From Folioceros fuciformis (lineage: Eukaryota > Anthocerotophyta > Anthocerotopsida > Anthocerotales): DNA of 64,000 nucleotides. This document shows positions 45,875-59,130 of the stretch, one piece after another. Numbering within the stretch: the first letter of the stretch is position 1; every line of letters begins with the position of its first letter. The stretch lies in assembly GCA_049999805.1 (NCBI GenBank), contig JBNGIO010005933.1:1-64000 (forward strand), in the 5' to 3' direction. The position numbers and the translations under genes were made by a program. The notes beneath the pieces are model-generated. The model was not told the origin of the DNA, made no database searches, and saw only the letters and a list, made by a program, of their open reading frames with translations.

Positions 45875-48800
45875 ATGGGCAAGGACTCCTATGTAAGAAC
45901 TGGACCTCCACAGATGGAGGTCTCGTCGGAGATGGAGGACGGAGCCATGGATACAGACGTTGAGGAGGCGGGGGTGGATGCAGAGCTGGAAAGAGCTGTG
46001 CAGCTGGATGAGAAGACTCGGGCTTTGGCATCGGCTCTGGGGACCAAGAGTGCCGAAGATTTGGTAACGGCGTTAGAGAGGATGAGAAGGGTTATTGAAG
46101 GTAAAGACGGAGGGGATGTCTTGCAGAGATATGTCTTGGCATCACCCAATTGCAGCGAGTTGCAATCAGCATGGGAAGCAGGTAGGTTTCGGACAACGGA
46201 GGACTGGGTGTTTGTGTATTGGTTGTGGAGCGTATGCTCTTTGTTGAAGGATATTTGATGCTGATGGAGATTTGATGCTTGGTTTGATTCAGGGCCAGAC
46301 TCAGCAGTGAGTGTCCCCCTGCTGAGACTTCTGTCTGCGATCCTTCGGCATCCTGTGGGATTAGTTACTGTTGAGGATGATCATCGGGGAAAGGATTCTG
46401 ATGAGGATAAGAGTAGAGTGAGAGTCCGTCTGAGGCTGGATAAACTTGCAACCTCCATCATACGGACAAGAATGAAGGCCATGTATTCTCATCTGTCATC
46501 TAAGAAGCGGGCAAGGCAGAATGCGGCCTTGGTTTTGCTGACTGGCATTGTCTTCAGGAGTAAGATCATTGCTGCGGAACTTGCCAAGGACTTCAATTTT
46601 TCTCTGGAGGCCTTGCGGGAAATGGCAAAACCGCCTCGGCTGTCTGGAGGAAAGAGCAGGGTGCAGAGGCAAAGCTCACCTCTTTTCCAACCCACAAGGG
46701 TTGCCTTTGTAGACTTTGCAATGTCATTTCTGACGGTGAGCGACCCAGGGCTGCTCCGCTGGGTTCTTGCACAGCGCCCACTCTATTATGGTGTGCTGAG
46801 GTTCCTTGCTAGGGACGATGAAAAAACTGTTACGTACGTTTTGAAGTTACTCCAGAAGAAAGTGGTAAATTCCACCGCTGCTGTGCCCTCTGGCATTATG
46901 AACTCATTATTTGGCGATCTTGCTCTTGATCAGTTGGCACAGATTGTTCAGAATGAGCAGTATGCCGACGCTCCCAAGCTTGCTTACCAAATTCTTATTC
47001 AACTTTGTACACGTCCAGGACATGGTTTATCCACAGCCTCCACAGACTTTTCCAAGTTTGTAGGAACATCTTCCTATGGCAGCAGAGACAGCAAAGTATT
47101 AAGGCTACTGCTGCATCTAAAACCAACAGTGTTTGAAAGGCACAGGGCTTTGCTCTTTGCTATAGCAGGCTCGACACCAAAGGTGGCCGCAGCATATCTT
47201 GACTCGTTGCCGTTTTCTCTACAGCCCAGACGGTCATCCTCTTGGTAACTATGTGTAGGATTCTGGAAGCATTGTGATTGGCCTTGCTTTGCCTGGTCAC
47301 ATTGCTTGCTAATTTGTGCTCTGTTGCGCTCCAGGTTTGCTGCAATGTCAGTTGTTGCCGAACTTGTTCCAAAGGCCAGTGTTCCACCTCCATTTTCCTC
47401 CCTAGCCGCCCAAGGACTCTGTCCTGCGCTAGATGGGCCACTAGTCCAAGGAACCATTCACAGTCTGATTCCTCGTGCTCTTTCAAGAGTTGCTCTTAGC
47501 AAGGGACTTCAACATGCGGATGTGCTAATCATCCAGGCTTGCTTGAAGGTTATTTTCGTGGCTTTGCAGTCTGCAGAGCTTCTTCTCGGAGGAATCCTGG
47601 AGGCTGCTGATCTCTGCAGTGTCACCCCCGTAGTCGGCAAGTCTAGAGGTGGCATAACTGAATCCTTGTCAGAATCCGGTTGTAAGAATGAGCTCGACGA
47701 TATACCAAGGCATGAGGGTTTTCGGAACACCTTTCTGAAGCAAGAGTCAACGTCACTGTCCCGTGGGGCTATTCGATCCTATGAAACTCCTTTGAGTAGC
47801 AAACATGAAATGTCTGTCACTAGCGATTACTGGTATGGGTTTGCCAGACATGTTCAGGATTCTTTGCGTGCATTGTTGCCTGACCCACAGCTTCTCATTA
47901 GACTCCTACACTCTAAGGAAGGAGTGATGGCTATCAGCAAGAAAAGGAAATTACAGGCTGACAGTGACACTGAGCTATCAAGAAGCAAGAAACAACGTGT
48001 GGGGAAAGTGTCTACAGAGGGTGACACAGCTGGTAATAATAGTCTTGGAATGGATGAAAGCAGCGATGAGGAGGATGATATTAATTACTTGAAAGTAGAA
48101 GACCTTCTTCCAGATGCCTTAGAGCTTTTGCACAGGGAAGGACTGCGCAATTCAAAGGTGCTTGAAGTCTTGGGAGCATATCAGGTATGCATGTTTTCTC
48201 CTGAAGGATCCCTTGCTGAACAGAAAGAGGCTCAGGGTATTGGCAGCTCCTGGGTTACATGATGAGCATGTCCAGCTGAGGCACTTATTTGGATAACCCT
48301 TAGTGTAGTTCATTGACGCCTCACCTGCTTGTGTCGGTTGTTTGTTGCAGAGAGTTTTGCCAGTGTCTCTGGCAGATAATCGTTTTGATGCCTTCAAGCT
48401 GTTACCTGATGATCCAAGCTCCTTGTTACCTGCACAGCAGAGGGCTCTGCTAGGTCTGTTATTGTCTGCCACAGACCATGACTTCAGTAGCTGTGCTGGC
48501 ACGAAAAGGCATCTGTGGCTGGATATGCCAAAATCTGGACCTATATACAAACATCTGAGGTCATTGCTACGTGTGATGATTTCCACTGATGTAGATGATA
48601 TAAGGAAGCAGGCACGTGAGCTATCCTCCAGGGCTATGATAAGTACTGGTGCTTTTGACAGTGGAAGTTACGAGGTCTCTTTGCTGCTAGACTTCATCCC
48701 CTTGGAGGCAATTACTTCTGTCAATCTACATCCTAGGAAAAGCTCTGGCGGGTCCTGCATTCAGGGTCTATACGCAGAAGCTGTGGTTTCGTTTTTATCA

Positions 48801-51800
48801 GACGCAGTCTGTTCTATTGGTCTGAACATCTATCAATATCTGGACCAGCTGCATGCCCTCCTGGCCGCTGATACTCTGCTAGACCGTGCCAAGTTTTCCA
48901 CTCTGCAGAACGGCAGTGGTCATGGTAAATGGTCGCTACTCCTGATTTTAATGCTTGTCACATTGTTTCCTTTTATTAGAGATGGGGTGACTGTTGCTGA
49001 TTTTGTGACTGATGACTTGTTTGTATGCCGTCCAGACGTGGGGATTTTGGAATTTGGGCCCTTTATTCTTTGTCTTCTGAGTAGCTGGCGGTCCAAAGCC
49101 GCGAAACCACCTCAGCTTGCAGTCTTGACATCTTATGTTGCTGCTGTTTTGCTCAATCTTTTGATGTCTCAGGTATGTTTCTTTTGCAGTCTCAGTCTCT
49201 GCAAGAGCATGTGCACCTTTGACTCACCCCATTGACCTGCACCTTCTAATGTTTAAAATGTGTTCCTGGGTCTTACCACCATTTTTAACCGTGATAATCA
49301 GGCTAATCCTCAACCTCTGGCAACGCTCATTAAATCAACTTTGCACCTTGAGGGTGCTCTTGCCTCTCATTCTGGTGAGGTCTCAAATTCGAGGGAGTGG
49401 ACTCCACTTGTACATTTGCTGTCAACAGTGGAAAATGTTTTGAGCAAGACTAGTTCGCCCAAGCCAGACCTGCATCTGTCTTCCACAGAATTCAGCAAGT
49501 TCTTCTCAGTAGAGGAGGATGAAAGTGCAGGACAAGCCGCTTCAGTGCTTTCAGATCATGGTTTACGTGCCACTCCAAAAGAGATAGCTGGTGTTTTGCC
49601 GCAACTCGTGCAAACATTGATGATGCATTTTCAAGCAGATTTTTCTATCCTCTTCTTCCAAATTTCAGTTCACAAGTATCTGCTGCGTGAGATTGCTGAC
49701 CGTTGGACAGACATCTTTGAGAATGCCGTTGGCCTTATTGGATCTGATGGTAGGGCGACCAAGCTGGAAGACATTGGCCTGGCTACGCAGCCGTGTGTTG
49801 CTACTGGTATTGCACAGTTTTTGAGGCTTTTGCCGTTTCACATTTTATTCCCTGCTATCGCACATAGTAGAAGACTCCTTTCTCTGATGCCTTTGAGGAA
49901 TCTCCTCCATAACACCATTTCCAACATGGCCCCGTCAAGATGGTTATTTTCTGCTAACCTTATCCTTTTCCAAGTCGGAACTCTATCCTCGTCTGATAGA
50001 TCTGCAGAAGAGTTTGAACAACTTTATACGTGTTTCGCTCTTTTGAGGCACATGATTTTCCAGATAGATCCCTTAAATCTGACAGGCTTTGTGGATGATG
50101 ACGATCACAGGACCACATGCTATGGTAATATGATTTCAGGAGTCCTGGCTCATCCAGTTTTTCAACAGTTCTTGACACCTCGGGTTGCCAAATCTCTTCT
50201 GGCAGTGAAGATTGCCAAGTTTGATAAGCTTCTGCATGAAAAGAAGGATTGGGGGGCTGTGAATCGGATGAACGGGCTGTGCTTGCAGCTAGCCTCGTGC
50301 AGGAGGAGTATGCAAGTGGGTGACTACTTGCTTCTTGAGTACCTGCAGGAACTTCTGAAACACAGTCAGCTTATTTACTCTAACACTTGGTCTAAATCCT
50401 CCAGACCTCTTTTCCACAATTTGCACACGAGAATCCTGTCGTCATCTCAACCACATATCTCTTCTGCTGTTGCTGCAGTGAGGACACAGTTGGGTGATAT
50501 CGAAGGATTGAAGAAGCTTTCAGGATCCCCGTTGTTGTATGTCCTGTCTGCACTCCTACCTTATGTTGAATCCTCCGTACTGGTGGATTTGCTGTTCGAC
50601 CTTCTTTCTGGAATCAGTCAGTCGTCTCTGAATCTCGATCCTTCACTGGACTCCCTTACGTTTCATTTATCCAGTATCATATTCAATTCTCTGTCACCAA
50701 TGTACAGCCAGCGTCCAAATCAGACAAAACTGCAGACAAATCAGGGTGATGCCGTTGAGGACTGTAAATCAGAAAAAACAGCTCGTGTTCTGGAGGCACT
50801 TGCTGAGACAGTCATCAGAGCAGGTTCAGAACTTGGCGATAGGTGCTTTCTTGCAGCTTTGCAGGCCCTTCAAGGGAGCCACTATGCTATGGTACCTTCT
50901 CTGGAATGCAAGACTACTGAGCTGCCAAGGCTGACCCATCTGACCTCTTTTATCCCTGTTGACCTGTTGTGGTACTGTGTGAAACAGCCTACTAGAACAA
51001 AGGCAAGCATTGTGGACTTTTTAATCCACAGCAGCTCAGTGCACTTAGTAGAATTTGGACGAGTCATGGCATATGCCACTTCTGAGGAAGAATACGGAGT
51101 CTCTGAGGACACGAACATGGAGACAGCTGCAGCATTGATGAGGACGGGTTTAGTTGACCTAAGAAATATTCCACTCCTTTCTGATGAATCTTTGTTAATT
51201 TTTGTTTCTCCTGCACTTCAGTACGTATCCTCTCAAGTTGAGGAAGGACAACCATGGAAAACTGGCACGGTTGCACAACATATTGCACACCTTTATGGAA
51301 AGGTTATTTGTGACGCCATCAAGAAGGGCGACAGCTCCAATTTTTTCAAGGATGAGGTCTCCTCAGGAGAAAGTGATTCCAGCGGTGAGATCAATATGGA
51401 CAGGATATACTTCAGCTCCACTGTTGCAAAAGCTGTAAGGATGGTGGAGCTTTGTCTGACCCTGGATTCGACATGTGGTGGTCAGAAAGAGAGCCTACGG
51501 CGTGCTCTGCTAACAAGCAACAAGAATCTGTTAAGAACTTTGGCAAATCCTGAAGTCTGTCACTCTGTATCCAAATTACAGCAGATGGCTGTTGAATTTT
51601 TCGGTAGAGTCAGCTTATTGCAGGCATTAATAGTACCTGCTTGTCAAAATGAATGGTTAGGAACTGGAAGAATCGCTTCCAATGGGGTATCTGTAAAGCA
51701 GGTGTTAAACGAAGGAGGTAAAAGCAAAGGACACGTTCTGAAGTACGTCAACTTCCTCGTTGACAGTATCAACGTATTATTGACTCAACTAAACGATAAG

Positions 51801-54800
51801 AGGGTAGATCAGTCTCTTTCTAGCTCCTGGATTTTTTACATGGAGCAAAGTCTCGTGGGCCATTTACTTGATGCAACTGGTTGGATTGAAACTCCAAGTC
51901 GGGACTCCCGTTATCTGTCATTAATTAAAGCAGTCTTCACTGTTATGCTAAAGCACAGGTTTGCTGAGGTCTCAAGTATGAAAGCTCTAAGGTGCCTCAG
52001 TGCTTCACTGTTGCATGTAGCTGGTGGCCAGCCATCTGATGCCGTGGCTAATCTTGGTGCAGAGCTGTTGGATCTGGTTGTGTCTCATTCACAATTTGTA
52101 CCTTGTCTGATCCGTGGAGAAACAAAAAATGCTCTGCCTACTGAGTTTCGAGGCCATTCTACTCGGGGCACGTTTTTCAGCTCGCTTCCATTTCTGTTGG
52201 CTCTGGTTGAAACCCCCTCTCAGGAAAGGGATCGACCTTCAAGGCCTCCCAAAGCGAGTTTGAGACACACCAAACTTGGTGACCAAGGATGGGACATCTT
52301 GTCTCATGTGGCCAGTGGCCAGAGTGCTCAGATCAGGCTGGAGATGGTGAGGCTACTTAGAGTACTTTTTGCTTTGAAAATGCATCCAGGCAATGTCCCC
52401 AAAGTTGAAGGTGACACAGTCATGTTTCGTGATGTGTTATCCCTGCTCCTTGCCGTGTACGGAGCTACTATGAGCCCAGTGGACCAAGAGATCTTCAACC
52501 TAATGCATGAGATAGAAGTATATGGCGGTGCTGGTTTCTTTGGTTTGTCAGGAATGAATTACAGTTGGGGAGAGGCAGCTGGCAAGAGAAGAAAGCTGCA
52601 TGTAGATGGGAGACAGTCTGGTTCTGCGGAGACTATCATGGGAGAAGATGTTGGATTTGAGTTCAGCAGAAGAATTTTCAAGGAGGACATGGAGATCGAT
52701 CCAAAACGTTGCGGATTAACTGTCTGGTGTTTTCCAGTGGAAAGAAAGATATGGACTGCTGCGAGTGGGGGGAAGATACTGGAGAAGTTAACAGATGTAC
52801 ATGCAGCATGACCTTGCCTAGCACCGATTTTTCCTGTTCCTAGGGATTTCGGAAAAACTTTTATATTGAGTAGCTTTTCAACTTTGTGGACTTGCAGGGG
52901 TTCTTGGATTTGAGGTCTGATGTGCCGAGCTCGAGTGAAGCTGCGTATGATCCAGCATTCATCCTTCCATTCTGCAAGAACGCAGTGAGTAAGGGTTATC
53001 TGGCCGCTGAAGAGGTTGTGCGGCTGGGCCTGCTTGCTCTATGCCTTGCAAGCATCAGCTCAGCAGATGATGGTATGAGGAAGCTGGGTTATGAGGTCCT
53101 CATGAAGTTCATGGAAATTTTGGAGGTACCGTCCTTTCCACTGGTTGTTCTGTTTTTCCATTTGTTAGAAATTTGTTGGTAGTGTTATAATATTATGCTG
53201 TGGTACTCTGCAGGCAGGGCCCAGATTCAAAGGGAGTCAGCAGATTCATGTTTTGCTCACTTCTGTGAAGAATGCAATCACAGAACCTTGGCAAAGGATT
53301 CCCTTTGTATCAGCTGCTTTCGCTGCAGAAGCCTCCTGTGTATTGATGCATCCAGAAAGTCTGCATTATTTGACGGTCAACCGTTGCCTGCTTCAGAGGC
53401 CAAGTCTAGATATTGAGGTTTCTTCCTGAATTTTCCTGAAGAATGTGTTTGTTGAACATGTATTGTTGTTGTCCTGAACAACATGAATTGCATGGTGTTG
53501 CAGCGCATCCCCTTGTTTCACACAATGCTCAGCAGTGGCGAAGCACAATACCGCAGTGACCGTGCTTGGATTTTACGGCTGCTAGCAGCTGGTTTAGTTT
53601 CTTCTCTGGATGCACAGATCTATCGCCGCAAATTCGTTCTGGAAATCTTAATGAGTCTCTACTCCTCACCATTGTCAGACCTCTTCACTAGCAAATGGGT
53701 GTTGGAGGTAAGAAAATAGCATTGTTTGCTTGGTGTTGCAAATTAATGTCTGAATCCTTTTTTGTGTGTCGCCCTTACAGTCACATTGTGCAGGTCCTCC
53801 GAAAAGCATCAAGAATACCATCAAGTGCTCGTCACCTTGTGGAACATTTGGGTATACTTTCGTGGCTCACTTCTGCTGCAATCAGTAGTAGTGACCTATG
53901 CCTCGGGGGGCAGGAGCAACAATTTCATGACGTCCCTACCACATGTTTAGAGGTGAATGTCTACTTGAGGTGACGAGTCTTGGACTCTTACTGAAGCTGG
54001 ACCTGACCTTCTGACCTATACATGAATTTACAGGTGTTGGAAAATGTGTTACGCTGGAAAAGGGTGAGAGACTTTGGAGCATCGGAAGGGTTTGATGAGC
54101 TGTTGAAGGTTGCTTTGCAATTACACGGGCATATAGCAAACACACTGGAGAATCCGCAGCAAATCGGGGTTTTCAAACAACCTACGATCCGGATATTGGC
54201 ACTCGTCATCAACTTGAGCCAACGAAGAAAAAAGCATCAGACCGGGGTTAGCGTTTCCCTGAAGTTTCTAGCAGAGATCATACACTGGGTGGAAAAAGAT
54301 GATCTAGATGGCAGTGAATCTAGAGAAGAAACCCGGATGCAGGCACTCTTGTTGCTCCTACATAGCCGACCTCCCCCAACTTTAGGCAATGAGGTTGTGT
54401 CCTGTTTGTTTCGTTATGTAGCTACAGTACTCAGTTGTCTGATCGATGGATGCTTAACCTGTCTGCTTAATTCTGAGCGTGTGATTGCAGGAGATGGTAA
54501 TGCTTCTGGAGGTGGCGAGGTGGGCAGTTAGAATTGCTTTAAGACGATCGCCCAGCAATAAAGGTTCCCCTCTATCCAAGGATGAGTGGGATAAAGAAAG
54601 CATTCCACACAAGCTCTTGCGGTGGGTCTCAGCATCACTGGTGCTCGGTCTGCATACCAGGAGCGCCTTTCCAGCTGGAACATATAACAGTTTCTGGTGT
54701 CTCTGCTCCAACTACAGCTGCAACGTTTCATCCGCAGCAACGTGCTCCGAGCTGACAGGTTTGCTGGTAATGCTGCATGGCCACATAGTAGCAGAATCGT

Positions 54801-55470
54801 CCACTGTATCAGCAGAGTTTGTTGTAGATGCCTTGGTAATTCTATTATGTAGCCAAGGTATCCTTCAATCAGCTTCAAGAATAAGAGGTGAGGCAGCACC
54901 TCCGGTAACTTTTGTGTTGTACTTATCTGTCGATCATGAGGACGGACTGACTTCTCATTCGACTCTATGACCAGGTCCTTCTTGGCAGTCTCAAGCCATT
55001 CAGCAAACCCTGGAACTGATACTGAAAGACCTTCCCTGTCCAGCGGAAGTGGCTCCTTCCTGGCACTGGTAATTGAAACTTTTAGTTGCTTGCAGTCATA
55101 ATGTTGTCATGTGTTGAACCAACGTGACTTTCACCTCTGTCTCTACAGGTCCTTTTTCAGGCAGCAGAGCTTAGAACCTGAAAGTGAGACGGAGGCGTAT
55201 GATGTGGATATTCAATCAATGTACTTTTTCAAATTGCGGAATATCTTATCAGTCATATGTCAACAGCTACTGGCGGGCGGATCCATGGAATTCAAGGGCT
55301 GCGTGGTGCAGAGGTGGAAGAAAGGTTTGGAAGCCAACCATCCGACCACCTTCAGTAGATGCGAGCTCCAGCAACGAGTGAATGCTTTCCGATCTAAGCT
55401 GATGGCTGCACTAGCTGCTGCTACGGGAGAGAAGCTGTCGGTGAACAGCCGGAGTCGATGTATAACATAG
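45875..55470 (+). CDS. URB1: URB1/Npa1-like nucleolar pre-ribosomal-associated protein 1
   Basis: A long multi-exon gene. Exons well supported by phase are 45875-46181, 46293-47244, 47335-48184, 48351-49172, 49302-52796, 52898-53125 and from 53214. Further exons follow near 53504-53707, 53793-53952, 54034-54400, 54491-54890, 54975-55068 and 55149-55470. The product is roughly 2,800 residues, larger than the human protein. The N-terminal Npa1 region has SKKRARQNAALVLLTGIVFRS and LLRWVLAQRPLYYGVLRFLARDD. The middle has a Lys-rich plus acidic stretch (KKRKLQADSDTELSRSKKQR; DESSDEEDDINY). The C-terminal NopRA1-like part has IPFVSAAFAAEASCVLMHPE and SDRAWILRLLAAGLVSSLDAQIYRRKFVLEILMSLYSSPL. Family role: early 60S pre-ribosome assembly and snoRNP dynamics in the nucleolus. 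A 57-bp stretch at 48925-48981 has GT..AG ends and may be a retained in-frame intron. Confidence 0.88.
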
Positions 55471-56023
55471 CAAAGGGTACGTAGATATCCACGAGGAAGG
55501 TGAGAAATGCGCATCGTCAATGAGCCTTTCTCAACAGTGGCTTGGTACGCTCCTTTTATGCCCAGGTTCTCTTCCATTATGGATTGCGACCACTCGCATG
55601 GCCCGAATCAGGGTAGGCGAGATACGTACCGTCCATTCCCTATTCAATGGCCAGAGAATGGAAATGGACGAGTCCAAACATGGTGCTTTCTTGAAAACTG
55701 ATACTACTTGAATGTTTCTCACCTTGGGCAGCTATGCAACCAGTGTGGGCGTCCAAATGGCTTAGGGCAGATGAGCACACGTGCATTGAGAAAATCTCGA
55801 ACTTAGGCGCTGAACAGAATAACAGGAACCCTTCGACCTCAGTAGACTTCCGACTGAATGTGTGTATTAATTTACGTACCGTACTACCGGAACCTGAGGA
55901 GACTGATGAAATTTTATTGTCGTTCATCTGAGTGCAGCTTGGGCAGCTAGTGGGGCACCGGGGGGAAGATTGCCATCGGATCCGGACTCCGTTGACAGTT
56001 TCTGAAAACCTGTTTATATGACC
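55471..56023. other. No gene recognised
   Basis: 3' regions of the convergent URB1 and glycosidase genes. Small frames lack motifs. Confidence 0.5.
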
Positions 56024-59000
56024 TCAAAACCCTGCTTCATATGACCTCTTACAGTTCAGCGACACCGTCACCAGCAGAGCGTATACTGCCACGATGGTGA
56101 CACTGAAAATTCCCAGGTTTTCCAACATTGGACCCTCGATGTTCAACTCTTCACATGCCACTAGGATGGACACCACCGCGCCATGACTGGGGACGGAGGC
56201 AGATAAGTACCTCCGAATTACATTGTGCTCGCCTGTCCACCCATCTTTAACCTCGCACTGCCATTCCGACTGCCTTGCAGTAGGAGTGGGCTTGCTCTGA
56301 TTAGCAGGCGGCCCAGCACTCTGAAAATGCTGAATGGTGTCCTTGAGTGCGAGGGTGATGACATTTTTGTAAGGTCCGAGGTTGAAGAAAGCCACGATAA
56401 TTTCACCTGCGCATACCAGCCGCTGTCAGGTCACATTTTACAGAAATTGAAAAGACTATTAACTATGTTCAATCTTGCGCGATGATCCACCTTGTGATCC
56501 ACGAGCAACCCACACACGATANNNNNNNNNNNNNNNNNNNNNNNNNNNNNNNNNNNNNNNNNNNNNNNNNNNNNNNNNNNNNNNNNNNNNNNNNNNNNNN
56601 NNNNNNNNNNNNNNNNNNNNNGAGGTGGTTAGGAAGGTAGTTGTGTACCTGGCTTGCCTTGCCCACACACTTAGTCAGTGGTCCATGTGAGAAGTGTGCT
56701 GTCGAGCCATGCTCGGTAATGGCTGCAGCATCTAGGCACACATCTGGGGTTCCTGATGTCCAGATGTCACCAACCTCCAGGATGTGGCTGGTGGTACTGC
56801 ACAACCCACCTTTAAGTGCATCTGACTTGAAAAGTTAGGAGCAAATAATCTGTCGGTCTCTGAAGTACAAGTCTTACTCATCTGATAGTTGGCCAGGAGT
56901 TGCTGCTGGTGGATTCGCCACTGACGGCCTCCAGTTTAAACAGCCTACAGGTGTCTTCTCTGATGGAGGACTGTTCCAACAGACCCGGTCCTCTTCTATC
57001 GCAAGATTACTTCTACGTCTGACCCAGCTTGTTTCTCCAGTCAGATGACAGGCTGCCAACTGCCAGCTTGTCCTTCCTGGAGTAGAGCTGAAAAGCTGCA
57101 GAGCCCCCGGCACCACATTGTTGCGTCCGAGCTTCACTGTTTGCTCATCACATAAGAGAAAGTTTCAGGGGCCTCACCTCACGGTTCTCAGCGCTGTTTG
57201 CATTGATTTCCAACATTACAGGATTTGTGAGTATCTCAAATGTCCACTGATCGAGGGAAAGCATGTCACCCCCAAACATGAGAGGGGATCTTGCTATTGC
57301 CCACAGGGTCATCTGTAACCACCAAGCAAAACGGGCATCTGGGGCCATCAGCATAGCTGGTGGCCTACTGTTATAGCAAGAATTTATTTGAATACCTGAG
57401 TTATTTGTTCGTCCCTGGTGAGACCACTAGATCTGTGTGGGCCTGCATCCGCCCCTATCAGCAAGCAGATCAACTAGTCAAGAACATGGGCCTTCAATGT
57501 CACACGACAAGCAATAAACAATATCTTTAGGCCTTCTTTACCAGGATCAGTAAGCTGGCCCAATGGCAGCATGTCAAGATCAGGCCAAGACTTTCCACCA
57601 TGCAGACCAGATGCTCCTATTAATCCAGCTGCTGCATAGTCTCTGTAACAAGTCCTCCCTTCAATAAGAAATAGATAACACACGTCCCAGCCATCACCGC
57701 GAGCAACAGCAACACAAAAACAGGCAAATTAATACTATGTAAGCACCTGGCCACATTAAAATGTGATTCCAAATGGGGCCAGATGTCCCAGTCATCACTA
57801 GTGACGCGGTACATATTGGTGATATTGAAGATGGTCCATGCCAGGTCTGCAGATGCTCTGGATCCTGGTGACAAGGAGTACACCATAGGTCGGCCTGTCT
57901 CAACAATGGCCTACAGGAATCCGGAGGCGTTAACAAATAAGCTGCTAAGAAGCTTGCCAAGAAAGCCTTGCAGTCGCAAAATGGTGGAAAAGGGATTCTG
58001 CAGTTTATCTGAGAGTGGTAAAACTACCAAACTAGAAGTAACAACTGCTGACCTGCGATACAGCAGCGATTTCATCAAAACGATAGTCATCTCCAAAAAT
58101 GCAGTCGTGCTTTACTGCATATCCTCGCACAAAACAGTGCATGAAATCAAGATAATGAAGGAAAGCAGGCAAGAGAGTAGCTGGCAAGAGCAGGCAGAAC
58201 CAGTGGTGAACTGACCAGTGTCAACGCTCATGCTATTCACAAAGCTTACTAAAGCATATGGGGAGCGAGGCCGTACTGAAATCAACTCCCCAGCTGGCGT
58301 ACTGTTGGTACAGAGAGTTAATAAACGCTAAGCCACCTTCGGTACTGACATTCACGCCCAGAAAGCATCCTTGCATCCACCCACAGTCTGTCCCGTTGAC
58401 AAAAATGTCTGCAGCAGTCCACTTTCGTCCTTCTGAGCCTCCTGAACGTTCCTGTATCCACAGGACCAGCACTGCTCGACATTGAAGGTGTCCCAAGGAA
58501 CTATTGATGCTATTCTGGGAAGCTCGACCTACAAGAGAAAGTCAGGAAAGGACCTTATCTTGCAGAATGGGGCTACGAGCTGCAATAGCAGCCGAGCTTA
58601 TTCCACGCATGACGTGTATCCCAAACTTGAGGCCCATGGCGTGCACCTTCTCTGCAACTGGCGCGAACCCTTTACCATCTTTACTAGATGGCCAACGCCC
58701 TGGATCTGGTATGGGTCTTCCCCACTCATCGATGACATCAAAGCCAGGGGACCACACAGAGGCACCTGGGACATGCCGTCTATACCACAGAAAGTCCACC
58801 ACCACGTACTGTAACACGTTACAGGGAGGGGATTTTCAGACGCATTTGATCAAGCAACGGCCCAGGACCGCTCCAGCACCTTTCAATTGGAAAAGCTTAT
58901 TACAAGGTGACTACTTCGTAGAAAACATCAGAATGAGGCTAGTTGCCAACCTCGTAGCCAAACGGGAGAAGACGTTCGGCGACTTTCTGTGCATTGTTCA

Positions 59001-59130
59001 GAAACTCCTCTTCGGAAACAATCCATGAATATGAGTCGTAAGAATTCCAGCCTCGGGGAGGAGATAGAGACACCCCTGCAGGATTTGTGGTGCTTGCTGC
59101 AGACTTGATCCTGAAGCCACGATTAAACAT
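56024..59130 (-). CDS. GH27 melibiase-type glycosidase (alpha-galactosidase / beta-L-arabinopyranosidase-like)
   Basis: A multi-exon minus-strand gene. In order: SPPRGWNSYDSYSWIVSEEEFL (59050-58970), YVVVDFLWYRR and GRWPSSKDGKGFAPVAEKVHAMGLKFGIHVM (58800-58570), GVNVSTEGGLAFINSLYQQYASWGVDF joined by splicing to IKHDCIFGDDYRF (nucleophile Asp of KHDC near 58107), MVYSLSPGS, YRVTSDDWDIW (acid/base region), KSWPDLDMLPLG and MTLWAIARSPLMFGGDM. The C-terminal part has IWTSGTPDVCLDAAAI and VAFFNLGPYKNVITL, typical of the plant melibiase branch whose studied member acts on arabinopyranosyl/galactosyl groups of arabinogalactans. A hydrophobic segment (IFSVTIVAVYALLVTVSL) ends the protein and might anchor it. 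The ATG at 59130 gives no signal peptide, so an upstream exon is likely missing. A 100-N gap lies in an intron or exon at 56522-56621. Confidence 0.85.
56522..56621. other. 100-N assembly gap inside the GH27 gene
   Basis: A run of 100 Ns between the penultimate and last recognised coding blocks. The exon structure here is unresolved. Confidence 0.99.
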
